A stretch of DNA of 64,000 bases from Microcoleus sp. FACHB-672 (GCF_014695725.1 NZ_JACJOU010000004.1:186001-250000), one strand, 5' to 3'; numbered from the stretch's first letter, positions 17,961-27,534 are shown. Program-made: numbers and translations. Notes: generated by a model not told the origin, from the sequence alone.

Positions 17961-19022
17961 ATGCGTAGATGGGGTTCCTTATTACTAGCCACCATGCTCT
18001 TGGTCATGCCCCTAGTAGGCTGTCGGAGCCGGCAGTCACAACAGACAACATCCAGCCAAACTACCCGTCAGAGTCGCTTAGAGACTGTATTAAAACGCGG
18101 AAAGTTAATTTGTGGTGTTGGTGCTGACTTGCCCGGATTTAGTTATGTGGGCCAGGACGGCAAATATGTTGGATTGGATGTAGATGTCTGCCGTGCGGTC
18201 GCTGCCGCTTTGTTTGATAACCCGGATGCTTTAGAAATTCGACCTTTGACCCCTAAAGAGCGGTTTACCGCTATGCAGTCCGGTGAAGTGGACATTCTCA
18301 GTCGCAACACCACCTGGACTTTAGGCCGTGATACCGAAGTGGGAATGGAGTTCGCTCCCACGGTGTTTTATGACGGTCAAGCCATGATGGTAAGAAAAGA
18401 TAGTGGCATTAAGTCATTAGAAGACTTCAAGGGAAAGGCTGTCTGCGTGCAAACCGGCACCACTACTGAGAACAGCTTGGCTGACCAAATGCGTAAACGC
18501 GGCGTTACTTATCAACCGCTTGTGTTTGAAGAAACCGATGCCACCTTTGCAGCTTACGCACAAGGTCGCTGCCAGGGTGTAACAACCGATCGCTCTCAAC
18601 TAGCCGGACGTCGCAGCATTTTGCCAAATCCAAATGACCACATTATTTTGGATGCGGTGATGTCGAAAGAACCTTTAGCACCATTAGTTCTTGGTGGAGA
18701 CACCAAATGGTTCGACGTTGTTAAGTGGTCAGTTTTTGCTTTATTTAATGCTGAAGAGTTAGAAATCACCTCGCAGAATGTAACACAGATTGCCTCTACA
18801 ACCACCGACCCAGTAGTGCGGCGTTTTTTAGGCGTCGAAGGAAATCTGGGTAAAGGAATGGGTGTTTCTAATGAGTTCGCAATTCGCATCATTAAACACG
18901 TTGGGAACTACGCGGAAGTTTACGACCGCAACCTCGGCCCTAAAACACCGTTAAACTTGCCGCGTGGGATTAACAATTCTTGGGGAAAGGGAGGTCTGTT
19001 ATACTCTCCTCCGTTCCTCTAA
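17961..19022 (+). CDS. natF: Amino-acid ABC transporter substrate-binding lipoprotein
   Basis: 353 residues, close to the AapJ/BztA/NatF group of polar amino-acid binding proteins (SBP family 3). The N-terminus has a signal peptide ending in a lipobox, PLVGC, with lipid-modified Cys21. The core starts RLETVLKRGKLICGVGADLPGF and includes the characteristic GLDVDVCRAVAAALF and GEVDILSRNTTWTLGRD. It captures amino acids outside the plasma membrane and delivers them to the two permeases encoded next. The gene order binding protein - permease - permease - ATPase matches the Anabaena N-II (NatFGH) and rhizobial Aap systems. The symbol is assigned by similarity and order only; the exact substrate range is not readable. 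Confidence 0.88.
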   Translation: MRRWGSLLLATMLLVMPLVGCRSRQSQQTTSSQTTRQSRLETVLKRGKLICGVGADLPGFSYVGQDGKYVGLDVDVCRAVAAALFDNPDALEIRPLTPKERFTAMQSGEVDILSRNTTWTLGRDTEVGMEFAPTVFYDGQAMMVRKDSGIKSLEDFKGKAVCVQTGTTTENSLADQMRKRGVTYQPLVFEETDATFAAYAQGRCQGVTTDRSQLAGRRSILPNPNDHIILDAVMSKEPLAPLVLGGDTKWFDVVKWSVFALFNAEELEITSQNVTQIASTTTDPVVRRFLGVEGNLGKGMGVSNEFAIRIIKHVGNYAEVYDRNLGPKTPLNLPRGINNSWGKGGLLYSPPFL

Positions 19023-19075
19023 GAAGATACTTCAGTTGTCAATTCTTAGGGTTCTATTGTCAATAGCAAAAAACA

Positions 19076-20035
19076 ATGGAGAGACAAAGGACAGAATACA
19101 AAGGACAAAAGATAAGGAACAAAACCCCCCTATGGCGTGATGACAGGTTTTGGCGGATTGCCGGCCAAGTTTTGGCCGTTTTGCTAGTAGGCATCACAGT
19201 TGCCATCTTAGTAGATAACCTACTTTTTAACTCTGAGCAGCAAGGAGTTGAATATGGGTTAGATTTTCTGGGTGAGCAGGCATCTTTTGATATTGGTGAA
19301 ACACTGATTCCTTACTCCCCTTTAAGCCCCTACAGTCAGGCTTTACTGGTGGGGATAGCTAACACCCTGCGAGTGATAGTTATCGGGATAATTCTGGCTA
19401 CTATTGGGGGCGTAATCATTGGATTCTCTGTAATTTCAGATAACTGGCTAGTGCGGCAACTGGCAATTATATATGTAGAAACCATCCGCAACACGCCTTT
19501 ACTGCTCCAACTGTTTTTCTGGTACTTTGCTGTTTTTCTAACAATGCCTGTGCAAGAAAATTCAATTTCGCTGCTGGGATTTATTTCTCTTAGCAATCGC
19601 GGAGTCGAGTTGGGTAGTATCCGTCTATCTTCTGAATTCTGTGCTTTGCTGGTGGGGCTAACCGTTTACACTGCCGCTTTCATTGCAGAAATCGTTCGCG
19701 CCGGCATTCAATCTGTGCCTCGCGGACAGTGGGAAGCCGCAAAAGCTTTGGGAATCAAACCATTTTTGATGCTGCGGTTGGTCGTGTTTCCCCAAGCTTT
19801 GCGGGTGATTATTCCACCTCTAACGAGTGAGTATCTCAATTTAGCAAAGAATTCGAGTTTGGCGATTGCTATTGCCTATCCAGATATCTATTCGGTTTAT
19901 TCAACCACCCTCAATCAGACGGGTCGCTCTGTAGAAGTCATTGTGCTACTTATGGGTACCTACTTGGCGATTGATCTTCTGATTGCCGGCGGGATGAATT
20001 TGTTCAACAACTCAGTACAAATTAAAGAGAGGTAA
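19076..20035 (+). CDS. natG: Amino-acid ABC transporter permease, AapQ/NatG type
   Basis: 319 residues with several membrane helices (the first at about 30-50) and the HisM-type BPD_transp_1 permease domain. The cytoplasmic EAA loop that docks the ATPase is clear: QWEAAKALGIKPFLMLRLVVFPQALRVIIPP (about residues 218-248). The sequence ETIRNTPLLLQLFFWYF is typical of polar amino-acid permeases. It follows the binding-protein gene by 53 bases and should pair with the second permease downstream as a heterodimeric channel. The N-terminus before the first helix (rich in Arg, Lys and Gln) is poorly conserved, so the precise start is uncertain. Confidence 0.88.
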   Translation: MERQRTEYKGQKIRNKTPLWRDDRFWRIAGQVLAVLLVGITVAILVDNLLFNSEQQGVEYGLDFLGEQASFDIGETLIPYSPLSPYSQALLVGIANTLRVIVIGIILATIGGVIIGFSVISDNWLVRQLAIIYVETIRNTPLLLQLFFWYFAVFLTMPVQENSISLLGFISLSNRGVELGSIRLSSEFCALLVGLTVYTAAFIAEIVRAGIQSVPRGQWEAAKALGIKPFLMLRLVVFPQALRVIIPPLTSEYLNLAKNSSLAIAIAYPDIYSVYSTTLNQTGRSVEVIVLLMGTYLAIDLLIAGGMNLFNNSVQIKER

Positions 20036-20236
20036 AAGTTTTAAACTTTGAAGGATAAGTTTGCCCGAATCCAAAGCTTGTAAATATTCATAAACTGAGT
20101 TTTGAGTGATGAATTTTACAGAATAGAAAATTCTAGATATTCGTAAAATAAGCTTTGTCGTTATACTTATCCTTCTTCTGATAAAATTTTCGCTTTAGAT
20201 AGTCTCGAAAAAGCAGTCGCTCAAAACTCAGAATTA

Positions 20237-21265
20237 ATGCAAAACCCTGAAAATTCAAAATTCAAAATTCAAAATTCTATCCCCTGGTTGCGCCAGAATC
20301 TCTTTAATACTTGGTACAACAGCTTACTCACGCTTTTCTGCCTCTGGCTGATCTACCAGTTACTGGGAGCGATTTTGGGCTGGGCAATTGGCAAGGCACA
20401 ATGGGCAGTTGTCTGGGCAAACTTACGACTACTTTTAGTAGGCCGATACCCACTTGGCGAAACTTGGCGGCTGTGGTTGATTGGGCTTATTTTGGCGGGA
20501 TTAACCGGCTTGTCAGTGTGGCGACCTCGTCTTTTGCGGCGGTGGTTGCCGGTGGGGTGGCTGGCTGCTTTCCCAGTCACTTTATGGCTCATTGGAGGCG
20601 GCTGGGGTTTAATGCCGGTGGGTACAGAACTTTGGAACGGTCTACTGCTGACCTTGTTAATGGCTGTGGTTAGTATTGTTCTATCTTTTCCCCTCGGTGT
20701 CTTACTCGCTTTAGGACGACAGAGCACTCTGCCGGTGGTGCGGTGGTTTAGTATCTTCTACATTGAAGTGATCCGAGGACTGCCTTTAATTGGCATTCTG
20801 TTTATGGCACAAGTGATGTTACCACTACTTTTGCCACCAGAAATCCGCTTGGATCGGGTGCTGCGAGCGATCGCCGGCTTGACTTTATTTAGTGCCGCCT
20901 ACCTGGCAGAAAATGTGCGCGGTGGATTGCAATCTCTGCCTCGCGGTCAAGTTGAAGCCGGCAAAGCCCTCGGATTCAATCCATTCTTAGTCATTGGGCT
21001 AATTGTGCTGCCTCAAGCATTACGGGCGGTTATCCCAGCGATTGTCGGTCAATTTATTAGTTTGTTTAAAGACACAACTTTGCTATCAATTGTAGGATTG
21101 CTGGAGTTGATAGGGATAGCTCGGTCGGTTCTCGCACAGCCACAGTTTTTAGGGCGCTATGCGGAGGTTTATCTGTTTATCGGCATCATTTACTGGTTCT
21201 TTTGTTACACCATGTCTTTAATCAGCAGACGTTTAGAACAGCAGTTAGACGCGGGCAAGCGGTAA
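20237..21265 (+). CDS. natH: Amino-acid ABC transporter permease, AapM/NatH type
   Basis: 342 residues. There are two or three N-terminal helices followed by the HisM-type permease domain, beginning around [25 protein letters not shown]. The EAA loop is [52 protein letters not shown] is the usual polar amino-acid permease segment. It forms the partner channel subunit to the preceding permease. It starts 201 bases after that gene. The first codons are made of an AAATTCA short tandem repeat (encoding KFKIQNS), so this N-terminus is probably non-essential and the start could lie slightly downstream. Confidence 0.88.
   Translation: MQNPENSKFKIQNSIPWLRQNLFNTWYNSLLTLFCLWLIYQLLGAILGWAIGKAQWAVVWANLRLLLVGRYPLGETWRLWLIGLILAGLTGLSVWRPRLLRRWLPVGWLAAFPVTLWLIGGGWGLMPVGTELWNGLLLTLLMAVVSIVLSFPLGVLLALGRQSTLPVVRWFSIFYIEVIRGLPLIGILFMAQVMLPLLLPPEIRLDRVLRAIAGLTLFSAAYLAENVRGGLQSLPRGQVEAGKALGFNPFLVIGLIVLPQALRAVIPAIVGQFISLFKDTTLLSIVGLLELIGIARSVLAQPQFLGRYAEVYLFIGIIYWFFCYTMSLISRRLEQQLDAGKR
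20251..20278 (+). repeat. AAATTCA short tandem repeat within the natH start
   Basis: Four tandem heptamers (three exact AAATTCA and a final AAATTCT). They translate as KFKIQNS inside the first 15 residues of the permease. Heptamer short tandem repeats are common in filamentous cyanobacterial spacers; here one has become part of a coding region. Confidence 0.7.
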
Positions 21266-21299
21266 AAGGCCAGGAAAAAGGAAAAGGGAGAAGGGACAA

Positions 21300-22064
21300 A
21301 TGAACCAAGAGATCAAGAATAAAGGACAAAACGAAGATTTGATGATTGTGGCCCAAGATGTCCACAAATGGTATGGCCAATTTCACGTTCTGCGTGGCGT
21401 CAGCCTTACAGTGAATAGAGGAGAAGTGGTAGTGATCATGGGGCCGTCAGGTTCTGGAAAATCCACGTTTATTCGCACCTTTAACGCTTTAGAAGAGTAC
21501 CAGCAAGGACAAATTGAAATTGATGGGATTACTCTCAGTCACGATCTCCGCAATATCGATGCAATTCGCCAAGAAGTGGGGATGGTGTTTCAGCAATTTA
21601 ACTTGTTCCCTCACTTAACAGTGCTGCAAAACGTCACCCTAGCACCGATTTGGGTTCGCCGATGGCCAAAGGCGAAAGCAGAAGAAGTGGCGATGCAGCT
21701 ACTGGAACGTGTAGGAATTCTAGAACAAGCGCGGAAATATCCAGGCCAGTTGTCAGGGGGCCAGCAGCAACGGGTGGCCATTGCTCGGGCTTTGGCCATG
21801 CAGCCTAAGATTATGCTATTTGATGAGCCGACATCGGCTTTAGACCCAGAAATGGTGCGGGAAGTTTTGGATGTTATGCGCTCGTTGGCCGGTTCGGGTA
21901 TGACAATGGTCGTAGTCACTCACGAAGTCGGGTTTGCTCGCGAGGTAGCAGACCGAGTGGTATTGATGGATAGTGGGATGTTGGTCGAGGAAGCTCCACC
22001 GGCAGTTTTCTTTCAAAGTCCAAAAGAGGAACGCACTCGCAAATTCCTCTCTCAGATTCTCTAA
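21300..22064 (+). CDS. Amino-acid ABC transporter ATP-binding protein
   Basis: 254 residues, the GlnQ/AapP-type ATPase that powers the amino-acid importer. It has Walker [10 protein letters not shown] (about residues 50-58), Q-loop [13 protein letters not shown], signature LSGGQQQR, Walker [14 protein letters not shown] and H-loop VVTHEVG, all intact. It lies 34 bases after the second permease and closes the operon. In Anabaena the ATPase shared by the N-II system is BgtA, and this gene would be its functional equivalent. The first 15 residues (rich in Asn, Lys and Glu) are not part of the domain. ATG 21300 follows AAGGGAGAAGGG, a purine run that can serve as the binding site. Confidence 0.92.
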   Translation: MNQEIKNKGQNEDLMIVAQDVHKWYGQFHVLRGVSLTVNRGEVVVIMGPSGSGKSTFIRTFNALEEYQQGQIEIDGITLSHDLRNIDAIRQEVGMVFQQFNLFPHLTVLQNVTLAPIWVRRWPKAKAEEVAMQLLERVGILEQARKYPGQLSGGQQQRVAIARALAMQPKIMLFDEPTSALDPEMVREVLDVMRSLAGSGMTMVVVTHEVGFAREVADRVVLMDSGMLVEEAPPAVFFQSPKEERTRKFLSQIL

Positions 22065-22232
22065 GTTTGAAAGCGTTCTAAGTGCTGTGCGGGAAAATTT
22101 CTATAATTTTCTGCTTTTAGTGCCAGGGATGATGAAGTTACGGCCAACCTAATAGCCCTTAAATGTTTAAAGTTATTCGCCTTTTATTTCTGTCTTAAAT
22201 AAAACAGGGTTTCACTATTTAAAGAGACGACT

Positions 22233-22517
22233 ATGTCAATTAACAAAGCCCGCTTGCGTCAACTACACTCCATGCTTGCCCCCATCATGGTTTTACCCAT
22301 TCTGCTAACCCTAATAACCGGCCTTTTTTACCAAATGGCAGATGTTGCCGACAAGGAAGCAGACTTTTTCTGGTTGCTCGAGCTGCATAAGGGGAATTTT
22401 GGCCCTTTAAATTTAGAGGTAATTTATCCTTTTTTAAATGCTTTGGGTTTATTTACTTTGGCAATCACCGGCATTACCCTTTGGTTTCAAACCCCCCGTC
22501 GCCACCTTAGAAGCTAG
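22233..22517 (+). CDS. PepSY-associated transmembrane helix small protein
   Basis: 94 residues with two membrane helices (about 18-36, LAPIMVLPILLTLITGLFY, and about 68-86, FLNALGLFTLAITGITLWF). The N-terminus RLRQLHSMLAPIM and the GITLWFQTPRR end fit PepSY-associated TM helix proteins, which in larger forms occur in iron-reductase and siderophore-uptake systems. Here only the helix pair is present. It precedes an iron-uptake porin gene by about 440 bases, which is suggestive but not proof of a shared role. Confidence 0.7.
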   Translation: MSINKARLRQLHSMLAPIMVLPILLTLITGLFYQMADVADKEADFFWLLELHKGNFGPLNLEVIYPFLNALGLFTLAITGITLWFQTPRRHLRS

Positions 22518-22955
22518 CAGCTATCAAATTGAGACTTTGCAAGATAGCGTTTGAAGGCATATTATAAGCGCTTTCTGTGACCGAGCAGCGGATAATTTAA
22601 GAGTACACAAGTTAAGGGATGCCTGACAGTAGCTTAATTTGTAGTATTTATTACATTTTTAGATATTTTAAGAAATTATAGCATTTATAAAGAAAGTCTT
22701 AACTTCCGTACTATTAAATCTTTACCTCTGCTTAAGCTGTAAAAATTAGGATTTCTCATAGATTCAAATGCTCCCATGCTACTTGGAGGAGTTGTCTAAG
22801 CAGATACCAAAGTTACAACTCAGGTTGGGATCAAAAATATAAGAAGCAATAACCAGAGATTCTCGATAAAATCTGATAAATTATTTGAGTGGTGAAACAA
22901 AAGCACAATCTGCTCAGCAGTTTTTAAGTTAGTTAGGTGTGAGGACAGAAGAATA
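22518..22955. other. Intergenic, porin promoter region
   Basis: About 440 AT-rich bases precede the porin gene. No ORF is visible. It should contain the porin promoter and a long 5' leader. I could not identify a convincing Fur box by eye. Confidence 0.4.
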
Positions 22956-24845
22956 ATGATGCCAAAGATTTTTAGGGCTGCCTTCCTTTACAAATCAGCC
23001 GTCCTAGGGGCAATTTTGGTTGTGACCAACAGTGCCTTGGCCGTTGAAGTTCCTGCCGGCGAAAAAGATGCAGAGAAAATCGCAGCAGCCGACCCAATTG
23101 CCTCGTCTCTGGAAAACAATAACCGGCCCACTCAACAGGCTGGTGATCTGCTTGCAGTAAGTGCCCTCGACCAGTCGTCGTCTGTTAAAGCCACCTCAGA
23201 GCCAGCCGACACTCGTTTAAGCACACAAGTATCAGCCACAGGAACACTTCCCGCCCCTACCTCCGCTCAGACATCAGAAATCACCACTCCAGTAGAAGCC
23301 GGCAGCACCTTACTGGCAGAACTCCCAGCCGACGGCACGCTCCCCTCTGAAACTTCTGTCCCTGCTGAACCCTCTGTGAATTCGCTAGACGGCATGGACC
23401 AAGCCAACGAAGAAGTAGACCCAATGGCTCAGCTGAGCGATGTGAACCAGCTCTCAGATGTTCAGCCAACAGACTGGGCCTATGAAGCCTTGCGGAACTT
23501 GGTAGAGAAATATAACTGTATTGCCGGCTACCCGGATGGAACATTCCGAGGAAACCGGGCCATGACTCGTTATGAGTTTGCAGCCGGCTTAAATGCTTGC
23601 TTAGATTCAATTTTGGCGTTGATACCAGAAGGGGAAGACTATGCCACCCCAGAAGATTTAGCGATACTGCGCCGGCTCTTAGATGAGTTTCAAGCAGAAC
23701 TGGCCACCCTACGCGGTCGGGTTGATGTCCTCGAAGCTCGCACATCTGAATTAGAGGCCAATCAGTTCTCCACCACCACCAAGCTCAGGGGAGAAGTCAT
23801 ATTTGCCGGTAGTGACATTATCGGAGAAGGTGGCAGCTCGGTTCCCCACTTTACTCACCGCACCCGGTTAAACTTGGATACTAGCTTTACAGGCAAAGAC
23901 CTCTTGAGAGCTCGCTTGCAAGTCGGTAACACCGAAGACTTGACAGCCTTTGGTGGAACTCCAATGGATCGCTTGGCATTTGAAGCCAATACTGAGAACC
24001 AATTTCAAATCCATAAACTGTTCTATCGTTTCCCCCTTACTAGCAAGGCTACAGTTGTCGTTGATGCCAATCAAGGCGAGTACAATGAGAACGTCTTCGT
24101 ATTTAACCCGGCCTTAGAAAGTAGCGGACGGGGATCTGTATCCCGCTTTGGCCGATTCAACCCCATCTATCGGCAAGGCGGAGGACAGGGCCTAACCCTA
24201 AACTACGACTTTAGCAAAGCATTGGGTGTATCCCTAAGTTATCACGCTCCTAATGGTAACGATCCTGATCCCGCTCCTGATGGGGGAGGTGGATTTTTCA
24301 GCGGTTCCTATGCAGCACTCGGTCAAGTCACTTTCCGACCTAGCAATCGCTTTGCTTTAGGTTTAACTTACGTCAATTCCTACCATCGTAACGGCACCAA
24401 CCTATCGGGGGGCACCGGCAGCAGCTTAGCAAATCGACCCTTCGGTGCAGTTCCTACTTCAGCTAATCACTATGGTGTTGAAGCCAGCGTCAATATCAGC
24501 CCTCGATTTATCATTTCGGGTTGGGGTGGCCTGACAGACGCTCAGCAAGAATCAGGAGGAGATGCAGATGCCCAGATAATCAACTGGGCTTTGAGCTTAG
24601 CTTTCCCGGATCTGGGCAAAGAAGGAAATTTGGCGGCCTTTATCATTGGGATGCCGCCTAAAGTGACAGAGAGCGATGCCACTGAAGATAGAAACTCCTC
24701 TTTACACCTAGAGGCTTTGTATCGCTATCAAGTGACGGATAATATCGCCATCACTCCAGGCTTGTTTGTGATTCTCGATCCAGAGCATAACGACAACAAC
24801 GAAACGGACTTCGTGGGAACCGTCCGAACCACCTTCACATTCTAG
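22956..24845 (+). CDS. Iron uptake porin (SLH domain plus OprB-type barrel)
   Basis: 629 residues of the cyanobacterial SomA/SomB-like iron-uptake porin family. A signal peptide (about 1-29, ending SALA) is followed by a Ser/Thr/Ala-rich linker. An SLH domain spans about 165-215 (LSDVQPTDWAYEALRNLVEKYNCIAGYPDGTFRG), then a short coiled coil (about 235-270), then the beta-barrel from about 275 to the C-terminal Phe (VGTVRTTFTF). The SLH domain anchors the outer-membrane trimer to peptidoglycan, and the barrel lets small solutes, including inorganic iron, pass. A terminal aromatic residue is typical of BAM-inserted barrels. The linker between signal peptide and SLH is unusually long, about 130 residues. 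The second in-frame ATG at 22959 is an equally possible start. Confidence 0.9.
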   Translation: MMPKIFRAAFLYKSAVLGAILVVTNSALAVEVPAGEKDAEKIAAADPIASSLENNNRPTQQAGDLLAVSALDQSSSVKATSEPADTRLSTQVSATGTLPAPTSAQTSEITTPVEAGSTLLAELPADGTLPSETSVPAEPSVNSLDGMDQANEEVDPMAQLSDVNQLSDVQPTDWAYEALRNLVEKYNCIAGYPDGTFRGNRAMTRYEFAAGLNACLDSILALIPEGEDYATPEDLAILRRLLDEFQAELATLRGRVDVLEARTSELEANQFSTTTKLRGEVIFAGSDIIGEGGSSVPHFTHRTRLNLDTSFTGKDLLRARLQVGNTEDLTAFGGTPMDRLAFEANTENQFQIHKLFYRFPLTSKATVVVDANQGEYNENVFVFNPALESSGRGSVSRFGRFNPIYRQGGGQGLTLNYDFSKALGVSLSYHAPNGNDPDPAPDGGGGFFSGSYAALGQVTFRPSNRFALGLTYVNSYHRNGTNLSGGTGSSLANRPFGAVPTSANHYGVEASVNISPRFIISGWGGLTDAQQESGGDADAQIINWALSLAFPDLGKEGNLAAFIIGMPPKVTESDATEDRNSSLHLEALYRYQVTDNIAITPGLFVILDPEHNDNNETDFVGTVRTTFTF

Positions 24846-24932
24846 GTGCCTCAATTGTCAGAAGGCGTTCAGTCTGATGATTTTGGGGTCTGAGCCTTAA
24901 AGTTTCCCACTCAGTCATCCTGATAGTCCCTG

Positions 24933-24976
24933 AAACTGTAGGTAGGGTGAACATCTCCACCCTACCTACAGTTTTT
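24933..24976 (+). terminator. Strong intrinsic terminator after the porin
   Basis: A 17-bp perfect stem (24933-24949 with 24958-24974) around an 8-base loop is followed immediately by T residues. It carries the GTAGGTAGGGTG palindrome seen in related forms elsewhere in the window. Confidence 0.85.
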
Positions 24977-25228
24977 CAAATTTAAGTGGGAGCAAACTCA
25001 ATAGAACTTTTTTGGATGCAAGTAGCTGCTTTTGAGTTGCTCAAACTGTACATGAGATGCTCAGCGAAGTCAGCCATTGATTTAGAAAACGTCTGCTATG
25101 TCCCCGGTCAGCTAAACCAACAGCTTAACCGGGAAAAATGTTTGAGCTTAATGTAGGAAAATAAAATTGGTGTAATCTACTGGAAGCAGCTCAGATTGAG
25201 CCATTTATTCAGAAGGCAGGTATTGAAG

Positions 25229-26257
25229 ATGAAGTTACAAGACTTTCTCAACACAAATATCAAGTATGACGTTAATGCCATAGCATCTGACCCAGACCTC
25301 ACCCGTCAAATCCAGATGCGGATGATCGAATTAAATTTGCTTGAACCGCCGGCAGATGGTAGATTTGGCCCAATTTCTACAGCGGCTTTGAGGCGTTTTC
25401 AATCCTTAATGCAATGTGAAGAACCAGATTTTTTAGGTGCCATCACTGCTAATAAGATGATTGAAACTAAGCCCCAGGAAATTGCCGTTCCGCCTCCAGT
25501 CCTTAAAATTATTTGCGACACAGTTTTAAAAGCAAAACCTATCCCCTTGTCTCAACTATCACAGGAAGAGAAACAAGAAGTTAAAGGCGGTCAATCTTTT
25601 AAGCTTTTGTCCTTTGAACTTGTTCGCAATCACGTAAGAGTCACTCTGCGTAAGGATTCTTTTAACAATTCTAAAATTTGGTACGCATTTGGGCACCATA
25701 TTGAGGTTTATGAAAATACAACGCTTGTTTATCCAAAAGCTAAGCCAGCAACTGTAAAGCTTGATGTTCCTTATAAGTCTCAACTAGACAACTGGTTTAA
25801 TCCCACAGGTTCTGGCAATGTAACTTCACTTGCCATGTGCTTGGAGTTCTTGGGCGCTCGTGGCAAGAGCAATTCTGGGCAATTTGAAGATGAGCTGTAT
25901 GAATATACTGAAAGTAATGGTTTAAACAGACAAAATCCGCATGAATTGGTTCAAGTTGTGGCAGCTTACGGATGTCATGATCATTTTAAAGAAAATGCGA
26001 CAATCGAGGAAGTTCAAGATTGGCTATCAGAGGGTAAGCCGGTTGTGATACATGGCTTTTTCTCTTCTTTTGGTCACCTTATTGCTATCGTCGGTTACGA
26101 TGACAAAGGCTTCTATGTCCACGATCCTTATGGAGAATGGAGTCCTGAAGGATATCGTACAGATGGCAGTGGAGCTTATCTACATTACTCCTATCAGCTG
26201 ATCCGCACTGTCTGCATTCCAGATGGGAGCTTCTGGGTGCATTTTATCTCGAAATAG
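25229..26257 (+). CDS. Peptidoglycan-binding, C39-like peptidase protein with altered active site
   Basis: 342 residues from ATG 25229; a TTG at 25196 would add 11. Residues about 20-70 look like a PG_binding_1 domain (MRMIELNLLEPPADGRFGPISTAALRRFQ). A middle segment contains QEEKQEVKGGQSF, of the kind that introduces SH3-like repeats. The C-terminal part matches peptidase C39_2, starting KLDVPYKSQLDNWFNPTGSG. The catalytic Cys expected in GSCNVTS is Gly196 here (GSGNVTSLAM). The histidine region (SFGHLIAIVGYDD) and Asp/Asn region (VHDPYGEWSPEGY) remain. It therefore may have lost cysteine-peptidase activity, or a nearby Cys (in LAMCLEF) may matter. No signal peptide is evident. It stands alone between the porin and nadC. 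Confidence 0.75.
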   Translation: MKLQDFLNTNIKYDVNAIASDPDLTRQIQMRMIELNLLEPPADGRFGPISTAALRRFQSLMQCEEPDFLGAITANKMIETKPQEIAVPPPVLKIICDTVLKAKPIPLSQLSQEEKQEVKGGQSFKLLSFELVRNHVRVTLRKDSFNNSKIWYAFGHHIEVYENTTLVYPKAKPATVKLDVPYKSQLDNWFNPTGSGNVTSLAMCLEFLGARGKSNSGQFEDELYEYTESNGLNRQNPHELVQVVAAYGCHDHFKENATIEEVQDWLSEGKPVVIHGFFSSFGHLIAIVGYDDKGFYVHDPYGEWSPEGYRTDGSGAYLHYSYQLIRTVCIPDGSFWVHFISK

Positions 26258-26296
26258 TAGTGCTTAGAAATTCCGAACAGGAAATGCGTTAATGAA

Positions 26297-26356
26297 AAAT
26301 CTACCGGCCCTACCGAGATCAGTCTATATAAATTTGCCGATGGGGCCGGTAGATTT
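26297..26356. terminator. Convergent-gene inverted repeat
   Basis: A 14-bp perfect stem, AAATCTACCGGCCC (26297-26310) with GGGCCGGTAGATTT (26343-26356), separated by 32 bases. It lies between the ends of the C39-like gene and nadC, so it can terminate both strands. Confidence 0.6.
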
Positions 26357-26401
26357 ATTGTTTAATGCACTTTATTTTTCATCGAGAAAATTAACTAAAT
26401 T

Positions 26402-27307
26402 TTAGTGATCATCTTTTTGAAGCGACTGGGTGCCGGTGTTAAGTTTCATGCTTAAATCTAGCCAAGTCGAGCGAGTTATGGGGGCGCTGGTGGAAATGTA
26501 GTCAACGCCGGTTTGGGCGACAGCACGCAGGGTTTCCAGAGTGATATTGCCCGATGCTTCAATTTTGATATGAGGCTGTGAAGCCCGAATTAGCTGCACT
26601 GCTTGCTGCATCAGCTCAACAGGCATATTGTCTAGCATGATGATGTCCGCTCTGTGGTTGAGGGCTTCTTCTACTTGAGCTAGTGTTTCTGTTTCCACTT
26701 CTACTGTGAGAGGGTAAGGAATTCGCGCTCGAATTTGCGTGATTGCTGCGCCAATGCTGCCGGCAGCGGCAATGTGGTTATCCTTAATCATCACACCGTC
26801 ATCGAGTCCCATGCGGTGGTTCTTAGCTCCTCCTACTTGGGTTGCGTATTTCTCTAAAAGCCTAAGACCAGGCGTTGTCTTGCGAGTATCTACCAGTTGT
26901 GCAGGGAGATCAGCAATTTGCTCAACATATTTGCTTGTCAAGCTGGCGATCCCACTAAGACGCATGGCTAGGTTTAAGGCCACTCGTTCACCCATGAGTA
27001 GCGCATCTAGTGGGCCATTAAGGTGAGCGACGACTTGTTTTGGGTTGCACCATTCACCTTCGGCAACAGTAGGCACGAAGCGAACCTTATCATTCAACAT
27101 CTGAAAAACTAAGGCAGCGATAGGCAGGCCCGTGATCACGCCCGGTTCCTTGACAATCCATTCGGCTTGCCCCTCTGGGACGTTTGCCGTAAATAGGCTT
27201 TGAGTCGTGCGATCTCCTCGGCCTATGTCTTCCAGCAGCCAGCCCTCCAAGAGCGGCTCCAACACCAGCAAGGGGGGCAAAACAGTATTAGCGCTCACAG
27301 CGTACAT
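26402..27307 (-). CDS. nadC: Nicotinate-nucleotide pyrophosphorylase (carboxylating)
   Basis: 301 residues, normal for quinolinate phosphoribosyltransferase. It converts quinolinate and PRPP to nicotinate mononucleotide, CO2 and pyrophosphate in de novo NAD synthesis. The N-terminal domain has LLEDIGRGDRTTQSLF. The barrel has the substrate-binding residues in DTRKTTPGLRLLEKYA, VGGAKNHRMGLDDGVMIKDNH, the VEVETL and IMLDNM strands, and EASGNI near the end. ATG 27307 is the only sensible start. No other nad gene is near. The gene runs away from the rRNA operon that begins just beyond its 5' end. Confidence 0.95.
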   Translation of the reverse strand: MYAVSANTVLPPLLVLEPLLEGWLLEDIGRGDRTTQSLFTANVPEGQAEWIVKEPGVITGLPIAALVFQMLNDKVRFVPTVAEGEWCNPKQVVAHLNGPLDALLMGERVALNLAMRLSGIASLTSKYVEQIADLPAQLVDTRKTTPGLRLLEKYATQVGGAKNHRMGLDDGVMIKDNHIAAAGSIGAAITQIRARIPYPLTVEVETETLAQVEEALNHRADIIMLDNMPVELMQQAVQLIRASQPHIKIEASGNITLETLRAVAQTGVDYISTSAPITRSTWLDLSMKLNTGTQSLQKDDH

Positions 27308-27423
27308 TTCCCTATTAGAGTATTAGAGTTTTTCTTCATGGAGATAAGCTAGCTCAAAGTCTTACCGGCAGGGAGTTTGAGAGATTTGTTAAAACAATTT
27401 CAAAATATTTTTTCAAAAAGGGG

Positions 27424-27452
27424 TTGACAGACTTTGGGGGAATTGATAGATT
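27424..27452 (+). promoter_or_regulatory. rRNA operon promoter
   Basis: TTGACA (27424-27429) and TAGATT (27447-27452) are separated by exactly 17 bases. This is a near-consensus sigma-70 promoter about 175 bases upstream of the mature 16S rRNA. Transcription would begin near 27459. Confidence 0.75.
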
Positions 27453-27504
27453 AGTAAAGCGCTCAAGGGAAGCGACGTGAAAGCGAAGCGCCTCAAAGCG
27501 CCCT

Positions 27505-27516
27505 GAACCTAGAAAA
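27505..27516 (+). promoter_or_regulatory. boxA-like antitermination element in the rRNA leader
   Basis: GAACCTAGAAAA in the leader differs at one base from the boxA GAACCTTGAAAA in the 16S-23S spacer at 29613. It is a likely NusB/NusE (S10) antitermination site. Confidence 0.6.
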
Positions 27517-27519
27517 AAT

Positions 27520-27534
27520 AATAGTTTGAAAGCC
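27520..27534 (+). other. 16S rRNA processing stem, 5' strand
   Basis: AATAGTTTGAAAGCC is the perfect reverse complement of the spacer segment at 29209-29223 (the conserved D2 region). The two pair around the whole 16S rRNA, forming the RNase III-type processing helix. Confidence 0.75.
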
